A DNA stretch of 64,000 nucleotides from NCBI GenBank assembly GCA_949775045.1, contig OX459102.1:2412101-2476100 (forward strand). The letters are read 5' to 3'. Made by a program: the position numbers and the translations under genes. Numbering within the stretch: the first letter of the stretch is position 1; every line of letters begins with the position of its first letter. The notes beneath the pieces are model-generated. The model made no database searches, was not told where the DNA came from, and saw nothing but the letters and a program-made list of their open reading frames with translations. The DNA is from Metridium senile (Eukaryota; Cnidaria; Anthozoa; Actiniaria; Metridiidae). Below are positions 46,414 through 57,540 of this stretch, piece after piece.

Positions 46414-46449
<36 letters not shown>

Positions 46450-46549
46450 TGTAGTATAACAACAACCCTTTTCTCAACAAGCTCAAAGACGACACCGAAC
46501 GCATTAAAAACAAAACGAAGCTACTGATCACTGCTGACAAAACAACGAA

Positions 46550-48310
46550 CTTTACAAACTGGAACCGTCAACATACAACGATCTACTAGAACAAAATATC
46601 ACAAAGTCCTACAAAAAAGCACAACCAAATACCACACGAGCCATCCATGCAGAAAACAAAAGCATCGCCACGAAACTGGGCATCAATGACAGAGTGGACG
46701 CTACAGCTGACAAAGACGCATTCATTACACTAAAAGACCACAAACCGAACTTCGCTAATAAACCGACCTTCCGACTAATCAACCCCACTAAATCCGAGAT
46801 AGGCAAAATCAGCAAAAAAATCCTCGACAGAATCAACAGCAAAATCACGAGAGCAACTAAATTCAACCAATGGAAAAACACCGCATCCGTGATCGAGTGG
46901 TTTAAAGCTATCGACAACAAACAACAACACAGTTTTATTTGCTTTGACATCGAAGAATTCTACCCTTCCATCAGCCAAGACCTTCTAAACAGAGCACTTG
47001 ACTTCGCCTCAGCCTACGACAACATCACCAACGACGAAAGGAACATTATAACACATGCTAAAAACTCGATCCTAATACACAAACAGCAACCTTGGCAAAA
47101 GAAGGGCGACACTGCATTTGACGTTACAATGGGCAGCTACGATGGCGCTGAAACATGCGAATTAGTAGGAAGCTTCCTTCTTTCCCAACTGCAAAACCTT
47201 CACATCAACATAGGACTTTACCGAGACGACGGACTAGCCACTTCTAACACCACACCAAGAGACATAGAGAACATTAAAAAGGAAATATGCCGCATCTTCA
47301 AACACAATGGACTGAGGATCATTATCGACGCCAACAAACAGATCATCAACTTCTTAGACGTCACCTTTAACTTAAACAAATGCACCTACCAACCCTTTAC
47401 AAAGCCTAACACCACGCTACAGTATGTCCATCGAGAGAGCAATCATCCACCAACCACCACAAAGAACATACCCGCCGGCATCAACAAACGACTATCATCC
47501 CTTTCATCCGACAAAGCATCCTTCGACCAAGCCGCCCCTACATACCAAAAAGCACTTGACGAAAACGGATACCAATACACCCTACACTACGAGCCAACTA
47601 CGACCACTAAAAGGAAAAACAGACAACGGAACAACATACTTTGGTACAACCCACCATTCAGCAAAAACGTCAGAAACGACATCGGACACAGATTCCTTGC
47701 CCTAGTAGACAAACAATTCCCTAGAGACCACAAGCTTAGAAAAATTCTCAATCGTAATACCATCAAGATCAGCTACAGCTGCATGAATAGCACTAAACAG
47801 ATTATCGACAACCACAACAAACGCATCTTAAAATCAACCGAACACATCGATGACACCGCAAATAACACAAAAGACAACAAGACATGCAACTGCCGACAAA
47901 AGAACTCATGCCCACTCAACGGAAACTGCCTCCAATCATCAATTATCTACCAAGCCAAAGTCACACGTAAGGACAATAACACTACAGAAGCGTACATCGG
48001 ACTCACAGAAAACGACTTCAAGACAAGATACAGAAACCATACCGCATCATTTCGACACCCAAAGCACAAAAACTCTACCGAACTTAGCAAACATATCTGG
48101 ACTCTTAAAAACAACAACATTGACCACCTCATTTCATGGTGTATTCTTTCATCAAGCTCACCCTACAACAGCTCAAGCAAAAGATGCAAGCTCTGCCTTA
48201 AAGAAAAACTTCTAATCATATGCCGCCCCGAATTATCATCTCTCAATAAACGCAATGAACTTGTCTCTTCATGCCGCCATAGAAGCAAAGCGTTGCTACG
48301 CAACAGCTGA
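46550..48310 (+). CDS. Penelope-like reverse transcriptase with C-terminal GIY-YIG endonuclease
   Basis: Open frame of 587 codons from 46550; the first ATG is at 46694. RT motifs: AFITLKDHKPNF, FRLINPTKSEIG, FICFDIEEFYPSIS (first Asp), MGSYDGAETCELVGSFLL, and IGLYRDDGLATS with the YRDD catalytic pair, then IINFLDVTFNL. A Cys cluster (CNCRQKNSCPLNGNC) follows, then the GIY-YIG nuclease: IIYQAKVTRK, EAYIGLTENDFKTRYRNH, NSTELSKHIWTLK (catalytic Tyr, Arg and Glu present), ending in a Cys pair (RCKLCLKEKLLII). This is the canonical EN-containing Penelope layout. The N-terminus is missing and one frameshift near 46548 separates it from LLITADKTTNF. The RT and nuclease look intact, so the copy is young. 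Confidence 0.9.
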   Translation, partial: LYKLEPSTYNDLLEQNITKSYKKAQPNTTRAIHAENKSIATKLGINDRVDATADKDAFITLKDHKPNFANKPTFRLINPTKSEIGKISKKILDRINSKITRATKFNQWKNTASVIEWFKAIDNKQQHSFICFDIEEFYPSISQDLLNRALDFASAYDNITNDERNIITHAKNSILIHKQQPWQKKGDTAFDVTMGSYDGAETCELVGSFLLSQLQNLHINIGLYRDDGLATSNTTPRDIENIKKEICRIFKHNGLRIIIDANKQIINFLDVTFNLNKCTYQPFTKPNTTLQYVHRESNHPPTTTKNIPAGINKRLSSLSSDKASFDQAAPTYQKALDENGYQYTLHYEPTTTTKRKNRQRNNILWYNPPFSKNVRNDIGHRFLALVDKQFPRDHKLRKILNRNTIKISYSCMNSTKQIIDNHNKRILKSTEHIDDTANNTKDNKTCNCRQKNSCPLNGNCLQSSIIYQAKVTRKDNNTTEAYIGLTENDFKTRYRNHTASFRHPKHKNSTELSKHIWTLKNNNIDHLISWCILSSSSPYNSSSKRCKLCLKEKLLIICRPELSSLNKRNELVSSCRHRSKALLRNS

Positions 48311-48393
48311 ACACTACCTTTAAATTTACCGCTACATTAATTATGCAAATTTATAGTATATAATAGATGGTTATGAATATTCTTGTCATTAAA

Positions 48394-48436
48394 ATCCCCT
48401 GAAGAGTGAGTAATCACGAAACAGGCTTGTCGGGAT
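48394..48436 (+). ncRNA. Minimal hammerhead ribozyme at the 3' end of the Penelope-like element
   Basis: All core nucleotides are present: CUGANGA (CTGAAGA, 48399-48405) and GAAA (48418-48421). Helix I pairs ATCCC (48394-48398) with GGGAT (48432-48436); helix II pairs GTGA (48406-48409) with TCAC (48414-48417) around a GTAA loop; helix III is a 3-bp ACA/TGT (48421-48423 with 48428-48430) around a 4-nt loop. The cleavage site would follow C48431. A very short helix III is typical of the hammerheads reported in Penelope-like elements. Confidence 0.85.
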
Positions 48437-50040
48437 GAAAGTTTAGTCTATTTGTTTTTTCTATCGTTAATATAGTATGTAGTATGTATGTTTCAATAAA
48501 TTATTGATGCAGTGTTACTGCTGTCCTTTTTGTATGTATTTTTTGTATTTTCCTATTATTATCATCATTGTTTTTGGATATGATCATTGCCATTATTCAA
48601 AGCTTTGCGTTATAAATCGACCAAAGCTATTTTGTATGTTTTCATAGGCAAACTTGTCTTGGTGGCAAGCAAGAAAAAAGGCTTTGGTGGATCAATCAAG
48701 TTCATGTTTAGATGCAATGGCTGCTGGAGGGAGGGCATACATTATAAAAGCAGTAGAATGGCTCTAAAAGAGTCCAGAAGGCCATTGGTGTCCTAAGCCT
48801 TGTCGTTAGCTTTTTTCGTTAGTGGCCGTGGGTATGCAGGATATCGTAAGACGTTGGGGAAGGGGCTGGGTTTGGGTATTGTGTCAGAAAAGCCTTATTT
48901 AGATCTAATAAAATGTGCTTTTTCCTGTGATTAAGGAGATTTTGGATGAGTTGTGTGATGATGCTAAGAAACAGATGAAAGACATATCATCCGAACTTAT
49001 AGGTAGCTGGTCTAGAGCTGTGATGGTTGTTGGCAGATAAGGGGGCACTTCAGTCAAAATTGCACCTTTATTATAAAAAACTATCTTACAGGTGGTGTTT
49101 TATATTAAGACCATCTGTCTATGAGAGGTGCAGACAATATTTGCGATGAGGAGCTATGGAAAGGCACTGCTAAGGCAGCAGAAGGCCATCTTGCTCAAGT
49201 CCTTTGGGCAAAAGCGAAGGAGGAGAATCTGGTGGTGGAGGTGAACTGGCAGGATGGTGACTCCTCATCTGCGAATAGTTTTCGTTATTCGTATCCTAAT
49301 GAATTAGAATCAAAAATTATGTTATGTGGGGGTCATGTTGGCAGGGCACATGGGAAAAAGTTAAAAGAAATGCAACCCAAATCAACAGTAACCAGTCAGT
49401 TCATTGCCCTGCATAAACAACAATTTCCTGAAATTGCGTCGGCGAAATGCTGCTGTGCTGGCAAAAAGCATGTTTTAAATGCTACTAAAAACAGACCTGT
49501 GTGTGGTTGCATTGGTCCTGGATTTATCCAGAGTGCCAACCGAAATCATTACTGTGCTCTAGTACATGCCGGTAAGGACCCTGAGAAGTATAGCATACAC
49601 CAGGCAAGTATCACTACAGGGGCATTCATGGATGGAAGGGGGGGGGGGGGGGGGGGGCTCATGTTCCTTTCACCCATTACTTAAGTGTGTTTGTAAGAAG
49701 TGTGAATTGGATGAAAATGGGTTTTGTCCAGATATGAAATGCTCTGGAGAAAAATATCATTCTGCTCATGTGCTAAAATGTGAATTTCATGCACTTTTAT
49801 ATGAGATAGAGTGTTGTGCAAGAGCTACAGGTGCAGCAATGGTCATTGACCCTTCCTTGGGCAAGGGTCATTCAAACCTCCCTGAGTCATCATTCAGTGT
49901 ATTAACTAAATTTAGAGCTAAGGACATCAATTTACAACAAACGCACTATCAGGCATCGACCAAACTTGGCATGCATGACTTGGTGCTACAAATAGAAAGG
50001 ATCCCAATACCATTGGATGGTTGATTTGTACTCGAGAATG

Positions 50041-52049
50041 GGCTTGCCCATTCTGAATCGAATCCAAGAAAAGGTAAGTTAATTTCTTTGTATTAGTATC
50101 CAATCCATTAAGTTTTCTTTGTTATTCATAGGGTAGTATATCCCATATTTCCCTTGTTTACCTTTGTTTGACCTGGTTTGCGGGCTATTTAACAGTTATT
50201 CCACGAAATCAAAATCAAGTCGTACATGAGCTGATACCCAACACGGTGTACTCGCTGAATGCATTGAATGTATTGAATCAGTCTACAAGTATTTTCTATT
50301 ATCTATGTGGTTATAGAGTGGTTTTCATCGGACTGTGAAACAATTACTAATAGTCAGTGTATAACAATGTCTAATATCGCGAGACAAAATGAAAACAAAA
50401 TGGCGACGCTTAGAGATTCATTGGAAATTGACATCAAAATCGAACAAAATAAAGCAATAACGGCGATAAATTAATTCATTTAGCCTACAAATAACTTCTT
50501 TATTATGTATGTCATTGTTGTAAGGTTACAACATAAGCGCAAGTCGTATTGTACTAGCAGTTTGTGACAACAATCAAAGACGATCGCTAAATATTTAGAA
50601 ATGTCAACAACAAAATAAACATATTCCCCATGTAATTTGTTGTTATTACTCCAGTTTTATTAAACTAATATTCAATGTGTATATGCCTCCAAGAATTTAG
50701 TTTAACCCAGAAAAATACATTTTATACATGGTAATATAAAAAATAGGCAGTCTAAGACTGCATGAGGCTACTGCTTGAAACAGATAACTGTAAAATCAAT
50801 GTGCATAATTAATGTTCTGAAGAAGAGATGGTAATAAATTGGCTGGAAGTCTAAGAGAACAATATGTATTTGTGCAGTCGCATTAAAATTTGCAGAACAA
50901 TTATTATAGTAAAACTGCCAGTTGCCGAATCTTATTTATTGTAGAGAAAAGCAATATTCCTGGTAATATTGTACAATATATTTATGTTCATCTTTCATTA
51001 CCGTTTATAGCAAATGTTGCTTCGGCGGCTATTCGCACCAATTTTACTATACAAAAGCTCATTCTTAGAATAAAGCTCATTTAGTATTTTGAAGAGTGAA
51101 ATGTGAAAAAAATGTGAAATTCCTGACCTTATATATGTTGATCTGACCTTAAAAATGCCAAAAATCGAAGGGCACTTCAATCGGTGACGATGATGACTAA
51201 TGCCGGGCTAATGCCTTTGTTGTGAATACAAATCATTCCTTTTCACAGTATTAAACGTCTTATTAAACCTAAAAAACTTCATGAATAGTACAAATACACA
51301 TTAAAAATTAACTTTCTTTAGACACATATGAAGTAGCAACCAAAATAAAAACGTTTCGATCGTTCAAAGCTGGCCATTTTTTCGAATTCTTGAAATCACA
51401 GTCAGATCACGTGGCGAAATTGGTATTGTCGGGTTTCCTGTGGTGTTATGCTCTATCTTACATTCACGGCAGCAATAAGGCTACACCTCCATATAAGGAG
51501 GACAGTAGCCTCAAAAACCATGAAATTAGCATCAATTCGTAAAAATAGCTTATGTACGCGTCCAGGTCAGATTTAGGGTAAGCTAGTTTACACTTGATAT
51601 CTCTCTTGCTCGTTTATATTAAACGATTTAAGCTCTCAAAGCTCGAAAATAGAGACCAGTGGCTGGTCCAGTCAAAATATAAGGTTACAAAATGGCCGTT
51701 TTTCCAGTTCAAACAAAGAAAATATAAAAAAATAATAATAAAATAAAGTCGAAAAAATGCTCTCCTGTAAGCGTAAGCTTGAATTTTGAGAAAAAGATGA
51801 TGTAGACGAATTGCCAGACGAATTGCCTAGAAAAACAACAAATATTTGGCATGAACATTATTTGTAAACCTTATTTTATCAATATATTCTATCTCAGAAA
51901 AGTGCAGAACCATTAGGAAGTAGAGTTGTTGATTTGGATGTACTTTGTAACTCTTTACAATCATGTAACAAATGCAACAAACGTGAGTTATATCAGTAGA
52001 TTATTGTATACCATAGAGTATAGAGTTCAGACAGTAAAGCTATGAAATA
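50041..52049. other. No gene recognised
   Basis: AT-rich. A MITE-like start (TATAGAGTGGTTTTC) at about 50315 has no matching end. An ATGGCGACGC-type stretch at about 50400 has no following exon. Nothing else supported. Confidence 0.4.
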
Positions 52050-54325
52050 CTTGCCGGCTATATCAAAAAGATATAGCCGTTCCTTGGGATACTGTTAGCC
52101 TTTTTGATAACCCTGATGATGCCTGGTTCTGCATGAAGACCTTTCTTGAAGATCTCTGTAACAAATTTGTTCCTCTACGTACTCTTCATGTTCGTGGTAG
52201 CCAACCGCCTTGGATGACCGAAAAAATCAGGACTTCTATCAAAACTCGAGGTACTTGCAAACGCAAAGCAGTAAGATCTAAGTCGAATGAGGATTGGGTT
52301 CGCTACAAAAAATCAAGAAACAAGGTTACTAATCTTATCAATGAGGCTAAACGAGGTCATTATAACACCTTACTTTCCAATGATACCGACGACCCTTCCA
52401 AGATCTGGTCAACCATCAGAAAGCTGATCCCAAAGAAAAATAAACAGTCTTTGCATGAACTTGTCTACGATGAATTGAGATACACTGATAATTCAAATAT
52501 TGCTCGCTGTTTCAATGAATTCTTCACGTCTATTGGAACTCGACAGCGTGGTACATTTGGATCTTCAAGTGGCAGTTCATGTGTAGTTCTTAGCAGTTCT
52601 GCTGCGGGCATATCTGACTTTTCCTTCAAAAAAATATCATCTGACTTTGTGCGAAAGGAGCTTTCCTCGCTTCGTGTTAAAAAGTCCTCTGGTCTTAATA
52701 ACATTCCTACTCGTTTACTGAAGCTTGGTGCTGATACCCTGGCCAAACCTCTCACCATCATATATAATTTGTCCCTTATGACCGGTGAAGTACCAAAGTC
52801 CTGGAAGTCGGCCACTGTTACTCCTCTGCATAAACCTGGTGATTTAACTGATGTAAATAACTACAGGCCTATCTCGGTGCTTCCTGTTGTGATGAAAATT
52901 CTTGAACGTGCTGTCCATCAGCAGGTTCATGATCATTTGGTATCCAATAGGATTCTCTCTCCACATCAATCTGCCTTCAGGCGTGGACATTCTACATGTA
53001 CTGCCCTCTTGGATGTCTCAGATTATATCCTGAAGAACGCTGACAGAGGAAATGTCATAGGTGCAATTTTTCTCGACCTCAGCAAAGCATTCGACATGGT
53101 CAGTCATCCTCTACTAAAGTACAAGCTAGAGAATATTGGTATACGCGGTGTCACCTTAAATTGGTTCGATAACTATCTGAAACAAAGGTCACAATCTGTC
53201 TGCGTCAATGGTACTTTATCTGATTGCTTTGATCTTACTCTGGGGGTCCCACAAGGATCAGTACTTGGTCCACTGTTGTTTACAATATTCATAAAAGATT
53301 TGCCAAGTGTTGTCAAGGACAGTAAAGTTGTAATTTACGCTGATGATACAGCATTATTTTTTGCTGGTAAAGATGTTGGTAACATTCAATCTACTCTTCA
53401 GCGAGATCTAAATCACCTGAATAATTGGTTCAATGTCAATGAGTTGTTAGTAAACTGTAAAAAGACGAAGGTGATGCTGTTTGGAAGTAGGCAGAGGCTT
53501 ACCAGGTGCACTAAACCTATTCTATCGATTGACGGATCCACTCTAGAATTCACAGATACTATGAAATATCTTGGATTGACATTTGACTCTTATTTAAATT
53601 GGCACTCCCATATAGACACTGTTGCTGCAAAGATTTCTCGTTGACTAAGTCTGTTGAGTAGAATTAGGAAATTTCTAAACGTAGACACTTGTCGACAGTT
53701 GCATACATCCCTAATCCAGCCCTTATACGAGTACTGCGATGTAATTTGGACTAATGCTGATCCCACTAGTCTTGAGAGACTCCATCGTCTGCAGAGAAGG
53801 GGAGCGCGAATTATCCTACAAAAGAGAGTCAGACTCATACAGAGACATTGCTAAAAAGTCTTGGTTGGATAACGCTAACTGCTAGGTGGAACTTCAATAA
53901 ATGTCTTACTGTTTTTAAATGTTTAAATGGATTTTGTCCTTCTTATTTATCTAAAATATTTACTCTGAATTCTGATGTACATAGCTATAATACTCGTTGT
54001 AAAAATAATATACATATGACCAAAGTTTCTTCTAGATCTGGCCTTCGCTCGTTTTCCTTTTCTGCAGCTAAACTGTTTAACTCCCTTAGTGAACATGTAA
54101 AAAATCAACTACTGTTAAAGCTTTTAAAAATTCTTATTGGACAAATATTTGAGATAATTTTTATTTTTATTTGTATTTTATCGTATATATTTTATAATAA
54201 CATAGTTTTGTAGTCTAAGAGTAATTTAATTATTTATTTATTAATTTATTTATACGCACAGCTACAATGTAAATAAGGTTTTCCTTTTTGTATTCTGTGT
54301 TGAATAAAGTTTATTATTATTATAA
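52050..54325 (+). mobile_element. Non-LTR retrotransposon (CR1/L2-like) with long RT frame
   Basis: The frame from about 52065 to 53644 encodes a post-endonuclease linker (QPPWMTEKIRTSI, KIWSTIRKLIP), then RT: VNNYRPISVLPVVMKILER, SAFRRGHSTCTALLDV, GAIFLDLSKAFDMVSHPLL (first Asp), LTLGVPQGSVLGPLLF, VVIYADDTALFF (YADD), MKYLGLTFDSYLNWHSHI. TGA at 53642 is an in-frame stop. It reads on as LIQPLYEYCDVIW, then a frameshift near 53850 and LTVFKCLNGFCPSYL .. HSYNTR. It ends AATAAAGTTTATTATTATTA near 54325. The endonuclease is missing (5' truncation). Confidence 0.85.
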
Positions 54326-54544
54326 CAGAAGCCAAAATACAATTTTTGAGCTAAATCATTATACTAAACAAAAAATGTAATGTAATATTGTTTATCATAG
54401 ATTTCATGCTTTACCGCTTTCATGTTAAAAGAAATATCAAAACAAAACAAAACAAACAAACAAAATCAAAAAAGAAAACAAGTCACGATGTTCTTCAAAA
54501 TCAAGTTTATTTCATAAATAAAACAACCCAAGAGTAATTGCCTT

Positions 54545-55046
54545 TATCTTTGTGTTCTGGTTCTTGAAACTCCATTGTGTAAATCTAGTACATTTAAATG
54601 TTCATATTTTAATCGAATAGTCCACCTCTGGAACTCCATCTGTAAAACAGCACCTCCTAGTGTCTTCTCTAGCCTTTCTCAATTTAAATCACATTTAAGA
54701 ATTACTTACTTCTCTCTGTTAGATGACATATTCGATGTTGACTCAAACTGCACTTGATCACTGGTTCGCCAGTGTCCTTGTCACAAATGATTTTGTGACA
54801 TATTATTATTGATATATTTTTATTCATAATTTAGCTAGTTCTTTTAAACAATAATTAGCTTTTCACTTTACACGTAATTTTCTGTTATTTTCTGTATTAT
54901 TTAAGGTGGGAGACACCTTGCACGGGACTTAGAGTCCCGTTCGCGCTTTCCCCTTTGGGTGATCCAAATGTTTCGTGTTGTAAATTTTCTTTTAACTTGT
55001 ACGTAGTAGTTATCACTCAATAAAGTTGTTGAAAAAAAAAAAAAAA
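54545..55046 (+). mobile_element. LINE 3' end with AATAAA and poly(A)
   Basis: A short C-terminal block (YFNRIVHLWNSICKTAPPSV .. FKSHLR..YF) stops near 54757. A UTR follows with GGTGGGAGACACC hairpin-like sequence (about 54905-54917), then AATAAA and a run of 14-15 A at about 55033-55046. The tail adjoins the acceptor of the next transposase exon. A poly(A) tail, unlike the TTA-type tails of the neighbouring LINEs, indicates a different LINE clade or mRNA-like processing. Confidence 0.7.
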
Positions 55047-55091
55047 TCAGTTTTAATTCATACATATAAGTTTTCAAAATAAAATCCACAG

Positions 55092-55930
55092 GTCCATTGT
55101 CATTATCAAACATAATACAAGAAAAAAGAATTGGTCTAGCCAGTGAGTTTACAATTGAATGTCAATTTTGCAAATATGTCAACACAATCAAAACATCTGA
55201 GAATCATAAAAGTGGAAGTAGAGGACCTCAAGCGTATGATATCAATAGTAGGGCTGTCCTTGGTGCACTGGATGCAGGTATAGGCCATACACACCTCACC
55301 ATAGTACTTACAACGATGAATGTCCCATCAGTAAATCATACCACATTCAAAACCAGAGAGAGGGAAGTTGGGAAAGCTGTTGAAAATATTTCCAAAAGAA
55401 GCTGCAAAGAAAACCTAGAAAAAGAGAAAAGCCAGATGAAAATGTGTTAACCGCTATAAAAGTTTCCTATGATATGGAAAGGCAGAAGAGGGAAAGCGGT
55501 CACAATTAACTCAAGAACTGGACATGGGGCTGAAATGGGAATTGCCACTGGAAAGGTTTTAGACTATCGCACTAGATGTAAGAACTGTAGAGTGTGTGAA
55601 TTAGCAAAGAAAAATGAAAAAGATCCATGAGAACATGACAGCAGAGCCAATCACCAAGGGTCGTCCAAAATGATAGTCGAATGATTCGTGTAAATTGTTT
55701 ACTAATTCAATAAAGAATAGCAAGGTAAAATATTCAACATGCATCGGGGATGATGACAGCACAACACTATCGTATCTTACAAAAACTGTCCCCTACAAAA
55801 TAAATAAGTGGTCAGACCAATTTCATACCAAAAGGAGCCTTAGTACAAGACTGTACAACTTAACAGAAACCCTAAATCAAGGGTCAATCCTGAATAGACA
55901 AGGGTTAATTTTGATTTTCTCTTGATTCGC
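55092..55930 (+). pseudogene. Second DDE-type transposase remnant
   Basis: From an acceptor at 55091: GPLSLSNIIQEKRIGLASEF, IECQFCKYVNTIKTS (Cys pair), GPQAYDINSRAVLGALDAGI, GHTHLTIVL, TFKTREREVGKAVE, to a stop at 55450. Then, across frameshifts, INSRTGHGAEMG, ATGKVLDYRTRCKNCRVCE, GSSK, and at 55695 KNSKVKYSTCIGDDDSTTLS and WSDQFHTKRSLSTRLYNL. IGDDDSTT supplies acidic residues. I know this order from uncharacterised transposases widespread in marine invertebrates. At least four lesions. Confidence 0.55.
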
Positions 55931-56040
55931 AGGGGTGAATTCTTGAATTTATTAGCCCTTCAACAGACTGTCAAGGGTGAATTGTAGTTTATATTCACCC
56001 TTGACAGAATTTTCACAATAATTCACCCTGAACCTTTTTC
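55900..56040. repeat. Foldback around CTGTCAAGGGTGAAT
   Basis: Inverted 15-bp arms at 55968-55982 and 55993-56007 with a 10-nt loop, inside a wider weak symmetry of GGGTGAATT and AATTCACCC at 55933 and 56021. It looks like a small MITE inserted in the transposase remnant. Confidence 0.7.
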
Positions 56041-56059
56041 CTTCTTGCATGATGATGAT

Positions 56060-56793
56060 TTATATTGTGTTGTGTTTTTCTTTTTTTTTTTTTTTAGAAT
56101 TCCCTTGGCAATCCTTTTACAGCCTCTTGTTTCTCAAAGCCATCTCAGTCAACGTCCTCCGTTCGGCTTTCTTTACCTACAGCTATGCAAATTCGTAAGT
56201 ATAATTATAGAATATGTCATCATCTTCCTCTTCCTCATCTTCTCTTGGTGATTTTTTTATTTTATAAGTAATAGCGTGGCTTGAGGGGGATTAGTGATTA
56301 AATATCCACGAAGCCAAGTGAAGTTTAGTGGAGTTTTACTAAATTTCCCGAGGCTGAGGGACATTTAATCGCCAATCACCCGAAGTTACGGCATGCTATT
56401 AGATTGTAATATTATTATTACCGAGGAATATGGAACTACTGTTAAGAAATATACATGTGACCTACCTCAATGCCAAATTTCTCATAAAGATGCCGATTGG
56501 AAATTATTCTGTGGGTGTTTTCACTCATTCCATATTGTTTGCCTCACTGACTCATTATCTTGTCTATTATGTAAGGACTTCCTAAAACAAAAAGGTAAGA
56601 AAACTTTTTTGCCAAAGATGCTACGTTGAATCCTGCATCCAATTTGAAACTAGACCCTACAACTGCCGAGGAAGAATGTAATGAAAGAACTTCTGATGAC
56701 GACAGCTCAAATAGTCAAACCATCAGGGAGATGAACAATAATGACTTTGCACTGATTCAGAAGATAAACAATGACCTTAATGAGCGCAATTAG
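56060..56793 (+). pseudogene. RING-like zinc-finger exons of a transposon protein
   Basis: A frame at 56393-56592 encodes YTCDLPQCQISHKDADWKLF and CGCFHSFHIVCLTDSLSC..C, which follows the C..C..C-x-H..H..C..C..C order of a RING-like finger and ends at a donor (gtaaga). A following frame (56610-56793) has DPTTAEEECNERTSDDDSSN. A possible short exon precedes it at 56097-56191. It fits the C-terminal finger found after the catalytic part in several cnidarian transposon proteins. Whether it belongs to the 55-kb transposase is not clear. Confidence 0.4.
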
Positions 56794-57189
56794 GTGATTT
56801 GCTCTTTTGTAAATGCAGTTGTAAATGTGCCTAATTATATGCAGTCATGGATAGATTATTGAAACGAGTACTTCTAATTTCTTGTGTCCTGTTATAATAT
56901 ATTTAAATATGGTGGTTTTATTTCCTCCTCCATTTGCTGTTCATCGTCATGTTCATTTTTTGTGATGCATCATACTGTTACTGATGTTACTGGTAGCGTT
57001 ATATACGCCCTTTTGTTCTCAAGAACTCAGAATCATGCAACGTATCGACCCTACATTCCATGGTTATCAATTTAGTAGAGTTGATTTTTTTTTGCAACAA
57101 TTTCAAATCAAAGATATTTGAACAAAAAAAAAGGTTAATAATTAATAATAATAAATATAATAAATATAATATTATGGTTTGAATTTATA

Positions 57190-57540
57190 ATTAGGTACAA
57201 CCATCCATTAAATACGCTACTGCCTCAAATTCATACTAGGAACATTAGTTATAACCTAAGATCAAAACAAGACCAAGTTTATTATTATAACAATCTAACT
57301 GCTTGCAAAACTAAAAGAGCAGAAAACTTTTTCATGTTTAGATATTTTAAATAAAGCATAAATTCATTAATAGTAATCATTTACCGATAAATAGTTTGTA
57401 AATATTTTATATATTAGCTTTAGATGATTTATTGTAAATAATTTGTTAATTCAGTTTTCTTATCGTAAATAGTTCGTTAATTCAGTTTTTATACTGCAAC
57501 AGAACCTTAATAAACTATTATTATTATTGACTATTATTAT
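57190..57540 (+). mobile_element. LINE 3' end fragment
   Basis: The frame NTLLPQIHTRNISYNLRSKQ continues to ENFFMFRYFK-stop, the C-terminal YN(T/L)R block of LINE ORF2, followed by an AT-rich UTR and AATAAACTATTATTATTATTG at 57510-57530, a TTA-type tail. Confidence 0.5.

Larger units (their letters stand above)
46458..48469 (+). mobile_element. Penelope-like retroelement insertion with 16-bp target-site duplication
   Basis: Flanked by identical ATATAGTATGTAGTAT at 46442-46457 and 48470-48485. The 2,012-bp insert starts inside the RT gene (5'-truncated) and ends just beyond a hammerhead ribozyme. It is C-rich on the plus strand and clearly different in composition from its surroundings. It lies between two exons of the 45-50 kb transposase pseudogene, within a LINE 3' tail. 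Confidence 0.85.
45150..50040 (+). pseudogene. Multi-exon transposase (cysteine/histidine-rich DDE type), interrupted and decayed
   Basis: Exon at about 45160-45534 (KRTRLTYIDPSQ, frameshift, GLWNEVLFDEME, acidic tail, donor gtgagt); exon 45952-46058 (RIDDGLFVGTMSSIVSLVE .. CK, donor gtaaat); exon from 48649 in phase (GKLVLVASKKKGFGG, CNGCWREG). The last exon runs to about 50020: GYAGYRKTLGKGLGLGIV, EILDELCDDAKKQMKD, DGCWQIRGHFSQN (first Asp), MRGADNICDEELWKGTAKAA, VEVNWQDGDSSSANSF (second Asp), CGGHVGRAHGKKL, a CCCAG..CGC cluster, then HSNLPESSFSVL. Lesions: TAA near 48795, a deletion before DGCW, TAA near 49107, and a frameshift at the G18 run (49639-49656). The intron between the second and third exons holds a LINE tail and the Penelope-like element. 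Confidence 0.6.

Noticed and set aside
47424..48215. Plus-strand ORFs in a second frame of the Penelope-like RT
   Set aside because: The Thr/His/Pro bias is the frame-shifted reading of a C-rich gene; motifs are in the other frame.
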